Of a stretch of DNA of 64,000 bases, positions 47,387 to 57,307 are shown one piece after another. A program made the position numbers and the translations under genes. The notes beneath the pieces are model-generated. The model was not told the origin of the DNA and searched no databases. It saw only the letters and a list, made by a program, of their open reading frames with translations. Position 1 is the stretch's first letter. Each line of letters starts with the position of its first letter. The DNA lies in NCBI GenBank assembly GCA_019694975.1, contig JAIBAY010000002.1:1-64000 (forward strand), written 5' to 3'. This DNA comes from Chitinophagales bacterium. Its GTDB lineage: Bacteria > Bacteroidota > Bacteroidia > Chitinophagales > UBA10324.

Positions 47387-48249
47387 TCGTTCTTTTGCTC
47401 AGCATTATCTGTTCTACCTACCTGGTTCTTGCATTCAGGTTTTTCAAGCTGTATCAGATTGATATGATGCAGGGCATAGTGGTCAACTATATCACCTGCG
47501 TGGCAACAGGTATTTTGGTTTCCGGTGCGGTTCCTTCAACGCAGGTGTTCCGGCAAGACTGGTTCCCTTACGCTGCTTTCCTGGGTTGTATGTTTTTCTT
47601 CATCTTCAATATGATGGGATTTGTGGCGGCAAACATTGGCGTAACGCTTACGTCTGTTGCCAGTAAGCTCAGCATGGCCATTCCGGTAACGCTGGCCATC
47701 TACCTGTATGACCAGGAACTGACACTGGTAAAGATCGCTGGATTGTTGCTGGCGATACTGGCCGTTTATCTAACCTCTGTCACCCCTGAAGAACACAGGC
47801 ATGCCCTGCATACAAGAGGCCTGTTGCTGGCATTGATTATTTTTATCGGCAGCGGCATCAACGACTCTGTCGTCAACTACGCTTTTGCCAGGTTATTGAC
47901 GCCGGGAGAATTCAATCTTTTCAATATCTCCATCTTCGCGGTAGCAGCAACAGCAGGAAGCATGGCCCTATTCTACCGCGGCATCTTCCAGCATAAACGG
48001 CTTCAATGGAAAGCGGTGGCGGGTGGCATCCTGTTAGGTATTCCGAATTTTTTCTCGATGTATTTTCTGCTGAAGGCGCTGAATATACCGCAATGGGAAA
48101 GTTCTGTGATTTTTCCGGTGAATAATATGGGCATCGTTGTGCTTACCGCTGTATGCGGATGGCTGCTTTTCCGGGAACATCTTTCCCGAATTAACATAGC
48201 GGGCATCATGATCGCATTAATTTCCATCGCCCTGATGATCATTGAATGA
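47383..48249 (+). CDS. EamA/DMT-family transporter
   Basis: 288 residues with about ten hydrophobic segments in two five-helix halves, the EamA layout. Features include ANIGVTLTSVASKLSMAIPV in the first half and NNMGIVVLTAVCGWLLFREHLS near the end, with the usual acidic/basic LFREHLS motif. The substrate is unknown; a 4-base overlap with ribD might hint at flavin or precursor export, but this is only position. It ends 4 bases from the convergent yggU-type gene. Confidence 0.85.
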   Translation: MIVLLLSIICSTYLVLAFRFFKLYQIDMMQGIVVNYITCVATGILVSGAVPSTQVFRQDWFPYAAFLGCMFFFIFNMMGFVAANIGVTLTSVASKLSMAIPVTLAIYLYDQELTLVKIAGLLLAILAVYLTSVTPEEHRHALHTRGLLLALIIFIGSGINDSVVNYAFARLLTPGEFNLFNISIFAVAATAGSMALFYRGIFQHKRLQWKAVAGGILLGIPNFFSMYFLLKALNIPQWESSVIFPVNNMGIVVLTAVCGWLLFREHLSRINIAGIMIALISIALMIIE

Positions 48250-48253
48250 TGAC

Positions 48254-48529
48254 TCAGTATGCGGCAGGCAGCTGTAAACTGAGCCGCCGTATAACTTCCC
48301 TTTCTTCCAATCCTTCAATCAGCAAACGCTTATGACTGCTTTTATGGCCGCTTCTTATCGCAATAGCTGCTTTAGGAAGTTGCAGCATTTTGGCCAGTAC
48401 GGCTATCACCTCTGTATTTGCTTTTCCTTCCACCGGAGGTTGCTTTATACGCAACACCCAATTGCCAGCTGCGTCTTTTAGCAGTTGTGTTGACCTGGAA
48501 TTGGGTTTGACATTGATGGAGAGCATCAT
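48254..48529 (-). CDS. DUF167 (YggU-type) small protein
   Basis: 91 residues. The family signature is present: INVKPNSRSTQLLKDAAGNWVLRIKQPPVEGKAN (interrupted here for length at VLRIKQPPVEGKANTEVI) and IRSGHKSSHKRLLIEG. YggU-type proteins are small, widespread and of unknown function. It follows tamL on the same strand by 48 bases. Confidence 0.9.
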   Translation of the reverse strand: MMLSINVKPNSRSTQLLKDAAGNWVLRIKQPPVEGKANTEVIAVLAKMLQLPKAAIAIRSGHKSSHKRLLIEGLEEREVIRRLSLQLPAAY

Positions 48530-48577
48530 GGTTATATGATTGATGGCAACTGCATAAACTGATTTAATCCGGCTGCA

Positions 48578-50932
48578 TCAGAACGGATATCCGATTCCAA
48601 AGTTGAGGATGAGATTATTTCTTCCGTAAGCGTCTTTTGAAAATGGATCAAAGGTCCAGCCGTCATTCGCTGTTACGTATGGTTTACGCAACGCTGTTGC
48701 CACGTCGAGGCGAACGACTACATAAGTGATATCCAGCCGTAGCCCGAGGCCTGCATCAAATGCCAGTTGCCGGTAAAAATCCGCAAACCTGAAAACACCA
48801 ACATCGCCGTAAAGCTTTGTGCTTTGCATCCAGATATTACCACCTTCTGCAAAGAATGCACCTTTGAGATAACCAGCTATCGGAAAGCGGAACTCCGTGT
48901 ACAACCCCAGCTTGATATCTCCTACCTGGTTATAGAAACCAATGCTGTCGATGTCAGGATCATAGAATGTGCCTGGACCAACGGAACGGGAACGAAAGCC
49001 GCGCAGATCACTCACACCGCCAACAGAAAAACTTTTATAGTATGGAATGACATCCGAATTTCCATAAGGCAATGCAACACCCGTGAAAATCCGTGATGCC
49101 AGCTTCGTCTGCTTTCCGGTGCTAAAGTAATAGCGGAAGTCGAGTGAAACGGATCCGTACTGCGAATAAGGATTTTGGAAAATCGTAAATGGATTTTCAG
49201 GCGTACCTTTTTCCTGGTTGAAAAGGCTCTGTAGGGCGTAAACCGTATTGCCGGAGAACTCAATGCTTCCTTTAAAATATACAGGATTTTTAACCCAGGC
49301 ATATACCTGGTTGGTAAAGGTATATGCATAATTAAAGCCGAGCACAAATTGCCGGTCGAAACTTTCTTTCAATGCTTCATTCTGATTTAGAATGGAGTCA
49401 TAAGCCTCTGTGGTCTGCGTGGTATTTACAAAGTTGATGGAGAACGGCGTGAACAGATGTTCTTTGCTGATGCTCTCTTTCCAGTTATAACCGAAATTGA
49501 TGTAGAAGGAATTCATCAGGTAATAGCCTTCCCTGTTCTCAATCGTGTAGTTGGTTTCAATTTTTGTTTTGGGTACAAATGCGCTTTGCGAACGGGTTAT
49601 GTGAAAGGGAACAAGGAATTTCGGGAAAATGAGTTGTGGTGTAATTCCAAATTTGAATGACTGCAGAGGCGGAAGGTTTTTGGAAATCTGCAGTTCATAG
49701 TTACCGGTGAAGTTCAGCACAAATAATTCCGCTCCGCGAAAGATGTTCCTGTTCCTTGTACTGATGCTTAAGCCCGGCCCTGCAAAGCCATTATCTTTTA
49801 AAATGGCCTGCACTTCTCCGCGCAGCGACCGCTTTGGAAACGGTGTCAGGAAGATTCGTGTGGTGAGCCATCCGTCGCGGGTGGTATCCGGTTCAAACCT
49901 GATATTGCCATACTTAAAAACACCAAGGCTCATCAGCCTGCCAAGTGTAAGGTTATAATTCCGCACATCATAGATCTGGCCTTTCTGAAAATATACATTG
50001 TCAACAATCGCATGCGGTTTAAACAAATGATCGGTGGAGATATACTGTATGCTGTCAACCATGATCGTATCAGTCAGCTGCAGTTCAGTTACTTTCCGCA
50101 CCAATGTAAATTCCGGGAACACCATGATATCGCCTATATGGTAATAAGACAGTGCTTCCTGCGGAATATTATGCTTCAGGCCGACATACATTTTGCAGTG
50201 ATGATTACCAATGTTAGTATCCACCCTCACTATGAGAAAATCCGGGCCGAAGAAAAAGTAACCTTCCATTTTCAAAACACGGTCGATCCGGTCACGCTCA
50301 TCGCTGATGGTTTGCAGGTTGTAGAAATTTCCGGCTTTTAACAGGCTGCTATCCTTCACCTCCGCAATCTTCTTCGTCAGCCTGTCTGTCACCACAGGAA
50401 AAAAAACAGAATCAATGATATATGGCGTTGCGACTTTTACGAAGTAGGTTACCTGCGCCTTCCGGTTTTTGTATCGCATTGTATCCGTTATCGTGCTTCT
50501 GAAATGGCCATATGTATTCAATCTGTTTGCCATCAGCAACCGGGTTCGCCTTATATCGGCTTCCTGTAATATCACCGGTGCTTCGCCGATCTTGTATTTC
50601 ATAAAATACTTAAACCCTGATTCCTTCTTCGGTTCTTTCACCCTGTTGTAAACGGCCAGGCCGAATCTGGCGCCCAGCAGTTTCTTATTGGGTACAGGAA
50701 CCATCACAGATTGCAGCGAAGCAATGACTTCAGCTGAGGCAGTTTTTTTTGAAGCATCATCGAGTTCAATGTTGCCTTTTGTGTACAGCATCTCCCCAGA
50801 TGCCAGGTATTTTGTGTTGCTGCATGAAGCACTGAAAAGAATCAGGATGAGCAGTATTACACAACCGGTGTATGGCCTGTAAATTAATTTCCTGCCCGCA
50901 TTACTGATTCCGTTAGATGTCATGCTCCTCAT
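48578..50932 (-). CDS. tamL: TamL: lipoprotein TamA/BamA-family outer-membrane protein
   Basis: 784 residues, Omp85 superfamily. The N-terminus is a lipoprotein signal (ILILFSASCSNTKYLASGE, Cys at about residue 37), which distinguishes TamL from proteobacterial TamA. POTRA-like domains occupy about 60-400 (VTYFVKVATPYIIDSVFF; LQTISDERDRIDRVLKMEG), and the C-terminal half is a 16-stranded barrel with FRGAELFVLN, VGGVSDLRGFRSRSVGPG and a terminal Phe (LNFGIGYPF). It starts 14 bases after tamB ends; the two probably act together in inserting or supplying lipids or proteins to the outer membrane. Confidence 0.92.
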   Translation of the reverse strand: MRSMTSNGISNAGRKLIYRPYTGCVILLILILFSASCSNTKYLASGEMLYTKGNIELDDASKKTASAEVIASLQSVMVPVPNKKLLGARFGLAVYNRVKEPKKESGFKYFMKYKIGEAPVILQEADIRRTRLLMANRLNTYGHFRSTITDTMRYKNRKAQVTYFVKVATPYIIDSVFFPVVTDRLTKKIAEVKDSSLLKAGNFYNLQTISDERDRIDRVLKMEGYFFFGPDFLIVRVDTNIGNHHCKMYVGLKHNIPQEALSYYHIGDIMVFPEFTLVRKVTELQLTDTIMVDSIQYISTDHLFKPHAIVDNVYFQKGQIYDVRNYNLTLGRLMSLGVFKYGNIRFEPDTTRDGWLTTRIFLTPFPKRSLRGEVQAILKDNGFAGPGLSISTRNRNIFRGAELFVLNFTGNYELQISKNLPPLQSFKFGITPQLIFPKFLVPFHITRSQSAFVPKTKIETNYTIENREGYYLMNSFYINFGYNWKESISKEHLFTPFSINFVNTTQTTEAYDSILNQNEALKESFDRQFVLGFNYAYTFTNQVYAWVKNPVYFKGSIEFSGNTVYALQSLFNQEKGTPENPFTIFQNPYSQYGSVSLDFRYYFSTGKQTKLASRIFTGVALPYGNSDVIPYYKSFSVGGVSDLRGFRSRSVGPGTFYDPDIDSIGFYNQVGDIKLGLYTEFRFPIAGYLKGAFFAEGGNIWMQSTKLYGDVGVFRFADFYRQLAFDAGLGLRLDITYVVVRLDVATALRKPYVTANDGWTFDPFSKDAYGRNNLILNFGIGYPF

Positions 50933-50946
50933 GATACGCGCTGCAA

Positions 50947-53900
50947 TTATTCGTTATTTTCGATTTTAGCCTTCGGGGTTTCATCCGGCACCTGTTGTTT
51001 TTTCTGTTCCTCTCTGGCATTTGTTTTTCCCTGGGTAAACAGCTGGCGGTAGGTATTGAAATCGCGGTTGAAGATGAGTGAGAGGCCATTCTCTATGGTC
51101 TGCCCTTCAAATATTCCCTCGTAACTTCCTTTTCTGAAGAGGTTTAACCGGAGCCGGCCGTCAGGCCGTACGAGGTATTCGAGTGAAAAATCTCCGCTGA
51201 GATCGCTTGGTGCCGCGCTGAATCCGCTGCTGCCGCCGATGTCGAAATTCGTTCCTACATAAATTAAGAGTCGGTCGTTAAAGAGTTGCTCCCGCACACC
51301 GACATTCAGCCTCGTTTTTTCTTCTTCCACGCCATTGGAATAATCGGTTACTGATTTCAGGTCGAAGTTCAGGTCCACACCTTTAACATACTGGCCCGAC
51401 AGCTTATTCAACTGGCTGCTGAGCATGCTGCTCACGCTGCTTTTTGCCAGGTCGCTGATGTAGTTAGTACCTGTTCCTGCAAGCGGATCAGCGGCTATAA
51501 ATGCGCCAAAAACCATTAAGGCAAACACCTGTTTATTCATCTCCCCTTCCTGTTCGCGCAATTCAGCAAGTTTCGCATCCACAATGCCATCCATGGCGCC
51601 TTTATTCTTCTCATCGAGTTCAATGTCAAAGGAGATCTGCGGAGCCATCAGTTTCTGCTGCATGATGAGAAATACATTGAAGTCGAGCGGGTTTTTGTAC
51701 TGTGCCTGTTGCTCATCGCTGGCTGTGGCAGCCTGCGAGCCAATCAGTGCATACGGTGAGGTGCGAACAGCGAGGTGACCCTTGAGGTCAATGTCTGCAT
51801 TGTAAATATCACCGGTCCAACTGATGGAACTGCCTTTATCCAGCAGGAACTGCCGCTTCACCACATTATATAAAGTCAGGTTATAACTCCCATCCGTAAT
51901 TTCATAACGGCCCGTTAGTGTCATCTTGCCACTGGGATTGACATCATAATTAAAGGAGCCATTTCCATTAATCTGCAGCCGGTCGCCGGCTGCCGGATCC
52001 ATCACAATATTGAACCTGCTTTTATCATCCACTTCTACGGATGCTGTAATGTTATAACCGGAGAAGACAGGTTTTAATGAATCTTTCTGTTGCGCCAGGA
52101 TAGCGTCAAGCCGGTCGCCGATATTGATAAATTCCACCATGCCTTCTTCCGTGCTGAAGGAAGTATCGGAACGTTGATATACGTAGGTAACATCAGTGCC
52201 ATTACGCAGTTTGATCTTAATATCTGCCGCAGGCCGGTCCAGGTCGCCTCTCAGCGCGGCAAGCACATCGAGCCGAAGCATCCCATAGTAGTCAGTAGTA
52301 ACGGATGATGCAGCATTCATCAAGACAAAGTCATAGGCCTTCAGGTCAAGACCAAACTTAAAGTTGCTGTAGTCGGTGGTCATCAGGTCGCCGTTAATGG
52401 TGGCTTTGTTTCCCTGCTGATCACGCACCGTTACCGCATTAAAATGAATGCCCGAATTATCAAATGTCAGCGGTTCACGGCCAAGCTGCAATGGCGTATT
52501 GGTATAAGAAGGCACGAGGCTGGCGGAATCAAAACGCATGGAACCATTGATAGAAGGTACATCAATAGTGCCCCTTATCATAAAACTTCCGTTAAGTGAT
52601 CCACGCAGATCGTAGAGATAAGGCCTGACAAAGGGTGTTGCCAGGGAAAAATCAGCGCTGTCAATCTGAACGTCAAAATGCAGTTCGCTTGCTGCTGCAG
52701 CACTGCGGTAATAGCCTGCTGCCTCTATACCATTGCCTTCACCAAGCAATACCAGTTTAACATCATATTTTCCGGCTTCATCATTGGAAGCATCAAGTGA
52801 CAGATCTCCATAATCATAGTGCAGCAGGGAAAACCCCTTTATGCTCAATGCGGAGTTAAAGGTGAATGTCTTGGCATCCTGCAACAGGAAATTTCCATTC
52901 ATCACACCGGTAAATACTGCTGCAGAAGAGTCAATGATGCCGGACAACACCGATAAGTCAAAATCGCTGAAAGTAAAATTGACAGGCGCATTCAACATTT
53001 CATCCTCACTTTGCACAAGCAGGTAACTGTTGTTGTGCGCCATCCTGAGGTTATGCGCCCAGATACCGTTCTTTCCGAAAGCAAGAAAATTGTCTTCCGG
53101 CACCGACCATTGAGCACCATCGAGGATTAGCTGATCCTGCAGCAGGTGCAAACGGTACAAATCATCTGCCGCTGTTACCGATGTCGCCATCAGCAGATCG
53201 ATGTGATTTGAATCAGGTTTTATAGCCAGCAATGAATAGACAGAATCATTCCGGGCATTACCGGAAAAAGACAAACCGCTGAGTTGCAAAGTGTCTTTTT
53301 GCAGTTTTTTTGCAGTGAGGCGATAATCGAACTGAGCCGGATTTGATCCGGCATAAAGAAGCAGCGAATCCACCTTTATTCCTTCATAAACTAATGCTAC
53401 GGGCGTAGAGGCCAACTGAAGTTTTTTTTCTGCACTGCTAAAAGAACCGGTGATATTAAAGGGCTCCATCTCCTGCAGTCCTGGTATAAACAAAGGCAGG
53501 AGTTTTTTCTGGTCGTGAATATTCATTACAAAATCAAACGACTGCAGTCCAAGTGTATCTGCCTGCCGGTATGCTTTTCTGCTGAAATAATAATTGAAAT
53601 GATTCGTGAGCAAAGGGATGCCCACTGCTGCACTGGAAGTGCCAGTGTAATGACCATCCAGTACAGGTGTGTAGAGATTCCAGTCATATTTGCCTTCGGC
53701 AGAAGATGCGATAAGGCTAATGGAATCCAGCGAGATGATTTTATCACCGGATGAAATGGCCGCATCGGCAACATGGATCGCCCCATTCAGTGTGCTCAGG
53801 TCATCCCCTGAAAAATTACCTGTTATCTTCCCTTGCACCTTCAGGTCGCTATCGTAGAGATGAAGCTGCTGCAGGTCGGCGTATTTTATATCCATCAGAA

Positions 53901-55923
53901 AATTATACTCCGGACGCTCCGGATCGAGGCTTGCCCGGCCTGTAAATGAAACATCTATTGCATCATCATTGACGGATATGTCTCCTTTAAAAGCCTGTCC
54001 GGCAATCTTGCCATTCACTGCAATATCCCGGTATTCATAACCTAAGAGATCAAGTCTTTTAACAGTCGCTTCGATGGTAGCATTCATATCTTCCACGGTC
54101 AGCCCTTCTCCTGCTGCTGTGGCGGTGAGATGAACAATGCCGATGATCTCTTCCCGTTGAAGCAGCTTTCCAAGATTAAAATTCTCGAGGTCAATTTTTG
54201 CATGGTAGGTGGAAGTTTCTTTGCCGGCCACAGGTTGCATACGGGCTTCTACCAGTGCATTACCAAATGAGCTTTGCAAAAAAACGATGCCATTGAAGTC
54301 TTGCATGGTGCCGCTGTAATTTCCGGAAAGTGTAAAAGTTTCCGGAAGAACGATGGCAGATGGCAAAAGGCTGTCAGGCAGTATAGCGAGGAGGTCAGTC
54401 CTGGTAGACGAGAACCTGGACAGTTGTACATCAAACGACAGATTGCCCGCATCAGGCAATCCTTTAATGCTGCCACTGATGAGCATATCAGTGTTACCTG
54501 TACGAACCTTTAGGCTTTTAAACAACAGGTTGCCTAAAGTTCCATTGATGTTTCCGTCAACGGTCAGTACACGGTCAACAGCAGGACGGACATATTCATT
54601 TTCTGCAAGCGGCGGATAGAAATAAAGCAGATCGCTTACCGCAATAGTTGCATTGCGGAAATGGCCATATACACCCATGCTGCCAACATTGCTGCTTAAG
54701 GAAGCAAGTGAACTATACCTGATACCTGCAGCACTCCGGATAGTGCTTTTATCAGTTATAAGCAGGCAACTGTCGAAGGTGATACCCGTTTCAGACATCC
54801 TGAACCGGCCGTAACCATCGAGTATGGTCAAACCGCATTGCTCCGATGCCTTTATCTTATGGATATCAATATTCAGCTTGTCGGCCTGATAAAAGATATT
54901 ACTGAAACTTCCTGTAATGTCCTTCACATCCAGATGACTGTAATCCATTCCTCGTGCCGCAATTGGTGCAGTTTTATCATTATACCGGAAATCAAATCCC
55001 TTCAGCGATAGCTGATCACATCGCGCAGTAAGTGCATCGCCTGTGTCGCCTGCTTCTGGTTCCGAAAGTGTATCGATGCTTTCAGCAGCACCGGTTGCAA
55101 CATAAAATGATGACTGCTCCACACTAAGTTGCCTGAAGTCAAAAACTAAATGCTGAAGATCAATCGTATCAGGATAGGCTTCGAGAAATGATATTTTGCT
55201 GCGAAGGTCCAGCTCTGCTGTAGTGTCGGTATACAACAGGTCGAGGTTGGAAAGTTGCAGATGATGAGCGCTTATTTGCAGCGTAAGAGGCGCAGTTGAA
55301 GAAGCGGCTGTTGCCACTGGTTTTATCTGCCGGAAATGCACCACTGAATTATTCCAGTTCAGCTCATCCACCATAATCCTTTGTGCTGAAAGGTCGAATT
55401 CCTTAAAGTCAACATCAAGGTGACCGATGCGTGCTTCCCCGACCATACCACCCACTTCATCGTTTAGTATGAAATGAACCTGGTCTGTTTTCACCCTTTC
55501 AATGGAAAAGCTGAATGAAGATTTTCCGGTATCCTGCTCAATAGTATTTTCTCCGGAAGAGGCAAAAGTTTCCGTGATGAAATTAAAATTAAAACTGCTG
55601 TCGCGCAATGAACGATTGATATGAACGGTTGCGCCATTTAGTTCAACTGAATGCACAATGGCCGCTCCGTGGAGCAGGTTCATCATGCTGATATCTACCG
55701 TCAGCTCTTTAATATTGATCAGCGTATCGTACTGCAGGTCCGCAACGAATAAATTCTTCAGGTAAATGGATTTCGGAAATGAAATATTAATTTCTTCGAG
55801 TCGTACTGTTGTTTTAAGCTTCGACGACAGCCAAGCAGTTGCTTTACCTGCAACGAATTGCTGAAACCAGCAGGTTTGCAGCAGGATGATGAGGGAGATG
55901 AAACCAACGATGATGACTGACAA
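50947..55923 (-). CDS. tamB: TamB-type translocation and assembly module protein
   Basis: At least 1658 residues: an N-terminal membrane anchor (VIIVGFISLIILLQTCWF), a very long AsmA-like beta-rich body spanning the periplasm, and the conserved TamB C-terminal domain (about 1200-1620; SSMLSSQLNKLSGQYVKGVDLNFDL, GVREQLFNDRLLIYVGTNF). The only standard start in the frame is TTG at 55923, yet the open frame continues to 56004 and encodes YVRIPLRIILWLL just before it, which looks like the natural cytoplasmic edge of the anchor. Translation may therefore begin upstream at a rare codon such as ATT 55992. Co-directional with tamL (14-base gap). Confidence 0.9.
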   Translation of the reverse strand: MSVIIVGFISLIILLQTCWFQQFVAGKATAWLSSKLKTTVRLEEINISFPKSIYLKNLFVADLQYDTLINIKELTVDISMMNLLHGAAIVHSVELNGATVHINRSLRDSSFNFNFITETFASSGENTIEQDTGKSSFSFSIERVKTDQVHFILNDEVGGMVGEARIGHLDVDFKEFDLSAQRIMVDELNWNNSVVHFRQIKPVATAASSTAPLTLQISAHHLQLSNLDLLYTDTTAELDLRSKISFLEAYPDTIDLQHLVFDFRQLSVEQSSFYVATGAAESIDTLSEPEAGDTGDALTARCDQLSLKGFDFRYNDKTAPIAARGMDYSHLDVKDITGSFSNIFYQADKLNIDIHKIKASEQCGLTILDGYGRFRMSETGITFDSCLLITDKSTIRSAAGIRYSSLASLSSNVGSMGVYGHFRNATIAVSDLLYFYPPLAENEYVRPAVDRVLTVDGNINGTLGNLLFKSLKVRTGNTDMLISGSIKGLPDAGNLSFDVQLSRFSSTRTDLLAILPDSLLPSAIVLPETFTLSGNYSGTMQDFNGIVFLQSSFGNALVEARMQPVAGKETSTYHAKIDLENFNLGKLLQREEIIGIVHLTATAAGEGLTVEDMNATIEATVKRLDLLGYEYRDIAVNGKIAGQAFKGDISVNDDAIDVSFTGRASLDPERPEYNFLMDIKYADLQQLHLYDSDLKVQGKITGNFSGDDLSTLNGAIHVADAAISSGDKIISLDSISLIASSAEGKYDWNLYTPVLDGHYTGTSSAAVGIPLLTNHFNYYFSRKAYRQADTLGLQSFDFVMNIHDQKKLLPLFIPGLQEMEPFNITGSFSSAEKKLQLASTPVALVYEGIKVDSLLLYAGSNPAQFDYRLTAKKLQKDTLQLSGLSFSGNARNDSVYSLLAIKPDSNHIDLLMATSVTAADDLYRLHLLQDQLILDGAQWSVPEDNFLAFGKNGIWAHNLRMAHNNSYLLVQSEDEMLNAPVNFTFSDFDLSVLSGIIDSSAAVFTGVMNGNFLLQDAKTFTFNSALSIKGFSLLHYDYGDLSLDASNDEAGKYDVKLVLLGEGNGIEAAGYYRSAAAASELHFDVQIDSADFSLATPFVRPYLYDLRGSLNGSFMIRGTIDVPSINGSMRFDSASLVPSYTNTPLQLGREPLTFDNSGIHFNAVTVRDQQGNKATINGDLMTTDYSNFKFGLDLKAYDFVLMNAASSVTTDYYGMLRLDVLAALRGDLDRPAADIKIKLRNGTDVTYVYQRSDTSFSTEEGMVEFINIGDRLDAILAQQKDSLKPVFSGYNITASVEVDDKSRFNIVMDPAAGDRLQINGNGSFNYDVNPSGKMTLTGRYEITDGSYNLTLYNVVKRQFLLDKGSSISWTGDIYNADIDLKGHLAVRTSPYALIGSQAATASDEQQAQYKNPLDFNVFLIMQQKLMAPQISFDIELDEKNKGAMDGIVDAKLAELREQEGEMNKQVFALMVFGAFIAADPLAGTGTNYISDLAKSSVSSMLSSQLNKLSGQYVKGVDLNFDLKSVTDYSNGVEEEKTRLNVGVREQLFNDRLLIYVGTNFDIGGSSGFSAAPSDLSGDFSLEYLVRPDGRLRLNLFRKGSYEGIFEGQTIENGLSLIFNRDFNTYRQLFTQGKTNAREEQKKQQVPDETPKAKIENNE

Positions 55924-56241
55924 CAGCCAAAGTATTATCCTGAGCGGGATCCGGACATATGTAGGAAGCTGTTTGATAAAGAGTAGTTGAATAAAGGAAA
56001 AGCTTTAGCACTTTTCGGCCCTAAATTTAATTGATGCATTTGAATCATTGCACTGCAGGCAGGAACTTGCGAACAACGAGGCCTTATACTGTCCTTAAAG
56101 CTGAAAGACAGCAAGGTTCTTTTCCGCGCCATGCTGCTTCATTGTTGTAAGACACTGTAAAAAGTCCGATGCAATCGCCCGGGCATTCATACGACCATAC
56201 TACATACATCTCCTGTTATTCATCAGCGCTGTATGAAACAA
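55924..56241. other. Region upstream of tamB
   Basis: 318 bases between the FMN reductase stop and the annotated tamB start. The first 81 bases (55924-56004) are open in the tamB frame and look coding. The rest shows no gene; no clear promoter or terminator was recognised. Confidence 0.5.
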
Positions 56242-56817
56242 TTATTGCGCTGCACTCCGCTTGGCATGAATTGCACCGGCCAGCCAGATAAACTCTTTGG
56301 TGAACAGTGATACATTTTTTTCAAAGGAAGCGTCGAGCAATACACCATCATTATCAAACCGCTGATGAATGTTTGGCACAAGCAACATCTGTGGTACTGG
56401 AATGGCGAAAATCGCAAGAATCAGTTGTTGCAGCTGCAGGCCGGCACGAATTCCGCCAAGCCCACCGGTTGAAACAGCAGCCACACCAATAGTCTTCTTC
56501 TCGAATACATTCAATCCAAAATAATCCACCATGTTTTTCAAGGCAAGAGAATAGCCTCCATTGTATTCCGGTGTGACAAACACCATGGCATCAGCCTCCT
56601 GCAACTTCCGGTGCAGTTGAACACACTTCTCCGGCGGGTTTTTTTCCTTTTCGAAAACCTGCTTCCAGATCGGGTAATCATAATCCTGCAGGTCTACCAC
56701 TCCGGCTTGAACACCATGATGCCGCGCAAAATGCTGTGCAAGATTTAAAGCTACTTTCTTCGTGCTGGCGTTTTCGCGAATGCTGCCGGAAACAATATTG
56801 ATCTTCATATCGGTCAT
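56242..56817 (-). CDS. NADPH-dependent FMN reductase (flavodoxin-like)
   Basis: 191 residues. The fold signature is clear: KINIVSGSIRENASTKKVA at the N-terminus, FVTPEYNGGYSLALKNMVDY in the middle, and VAAVSTGGLGGIRAGLQLQQL for the second FMN loop. The Met at residue 4 (56808) is the better start by homologue length. The family reduces FMN, quinones, azo dyes or chromate; the substrate is not determined. It lies 97 bases downstream of the small 4Fe-4S protein gene. Confidence 0.9.
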   Translation of the reverse strand: MTDMKINIVSGSIRENASTKKVALNLAQHFARHHGVQAGVVDLQDYDYPIWKQVFEKEKNPPEKCVQLHRKLQEADAMVFVTPEYNGGYSLALKNMVDYFGLNVFEKKTIGVAAVSTGGLGGIRAGLQLQQLILAIFAIPVPQMLLVPNIHQRFDNDGVLLDASFEKNVSLFTKEFIWLAGAIHAKRSAAQ

Positions 56818-56914
56818 TTAGTTTTCTATTTAATCTTCTGGTGAAACCGGCATCAAATGCGAACTGCTCCGTAATTATTCCGCAAATTTTCAGCGCAACC
56901 ACGGCTTGCAGGCC

Positions 56915-57169
56915 TTACTCGGCTAATGATTTTTCTTCCGGTTTTATGGTATCATTCCTGAAATAACTCAATGCACCGGAAGGGCATTTTTGCACCTGTC
57001 GTATTATTCGTTCCGTGGTGCTTCCTTCCGGCTTTATCCATGGACGTGCATTGTTATCAAACACTTCCGGCAAACCGCTGAAACATCTTCCCGAATGGAT
57101 GCATAAATCCGGTTTCCACACGATGGTGATTTCACCATTGGAATATTTTTTTGTGATTTTCCTTTCCAT
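56915..57169 (-). CDS. Small divergent 4Fe-4S mono-cluster protein
   Basis: 84 residues. Cysteines in WKPDLCIHSGRCFSGLPEVF and VQKCPSGALSYF fit the divergent single 4Fe-4S domain of the Fer4_19 type. The other typical segment, the N-terminal KKYSNGEITIVW, is present. Probably a small electron carrier. Adjacent to an FMN reductase on the same strand, so the two may form a redox pair; this is inference from position. Confidence 0.87.
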   Translation of the reverse strand: MERKITKKYSNGEITIVWKPDLCIHSGRCFSGLPEVFDNNARPWIKPEGSTTERIIRQVQKCPSGALSYFRNDTIKPEEKSLAE

Positions 57170-57307
57170 AGGATGATTTTATCAATAAAGTTATAAAAAC
57201 CTGCGTACGGTCATTTTGTTCATCTGATGCAAGACAAGAACCTTTTAAAAAAAATTCCTTGATGGTGTTACTTTTTACATCATTCACGTTCTGTACTAAA
57301 CCTGTTC

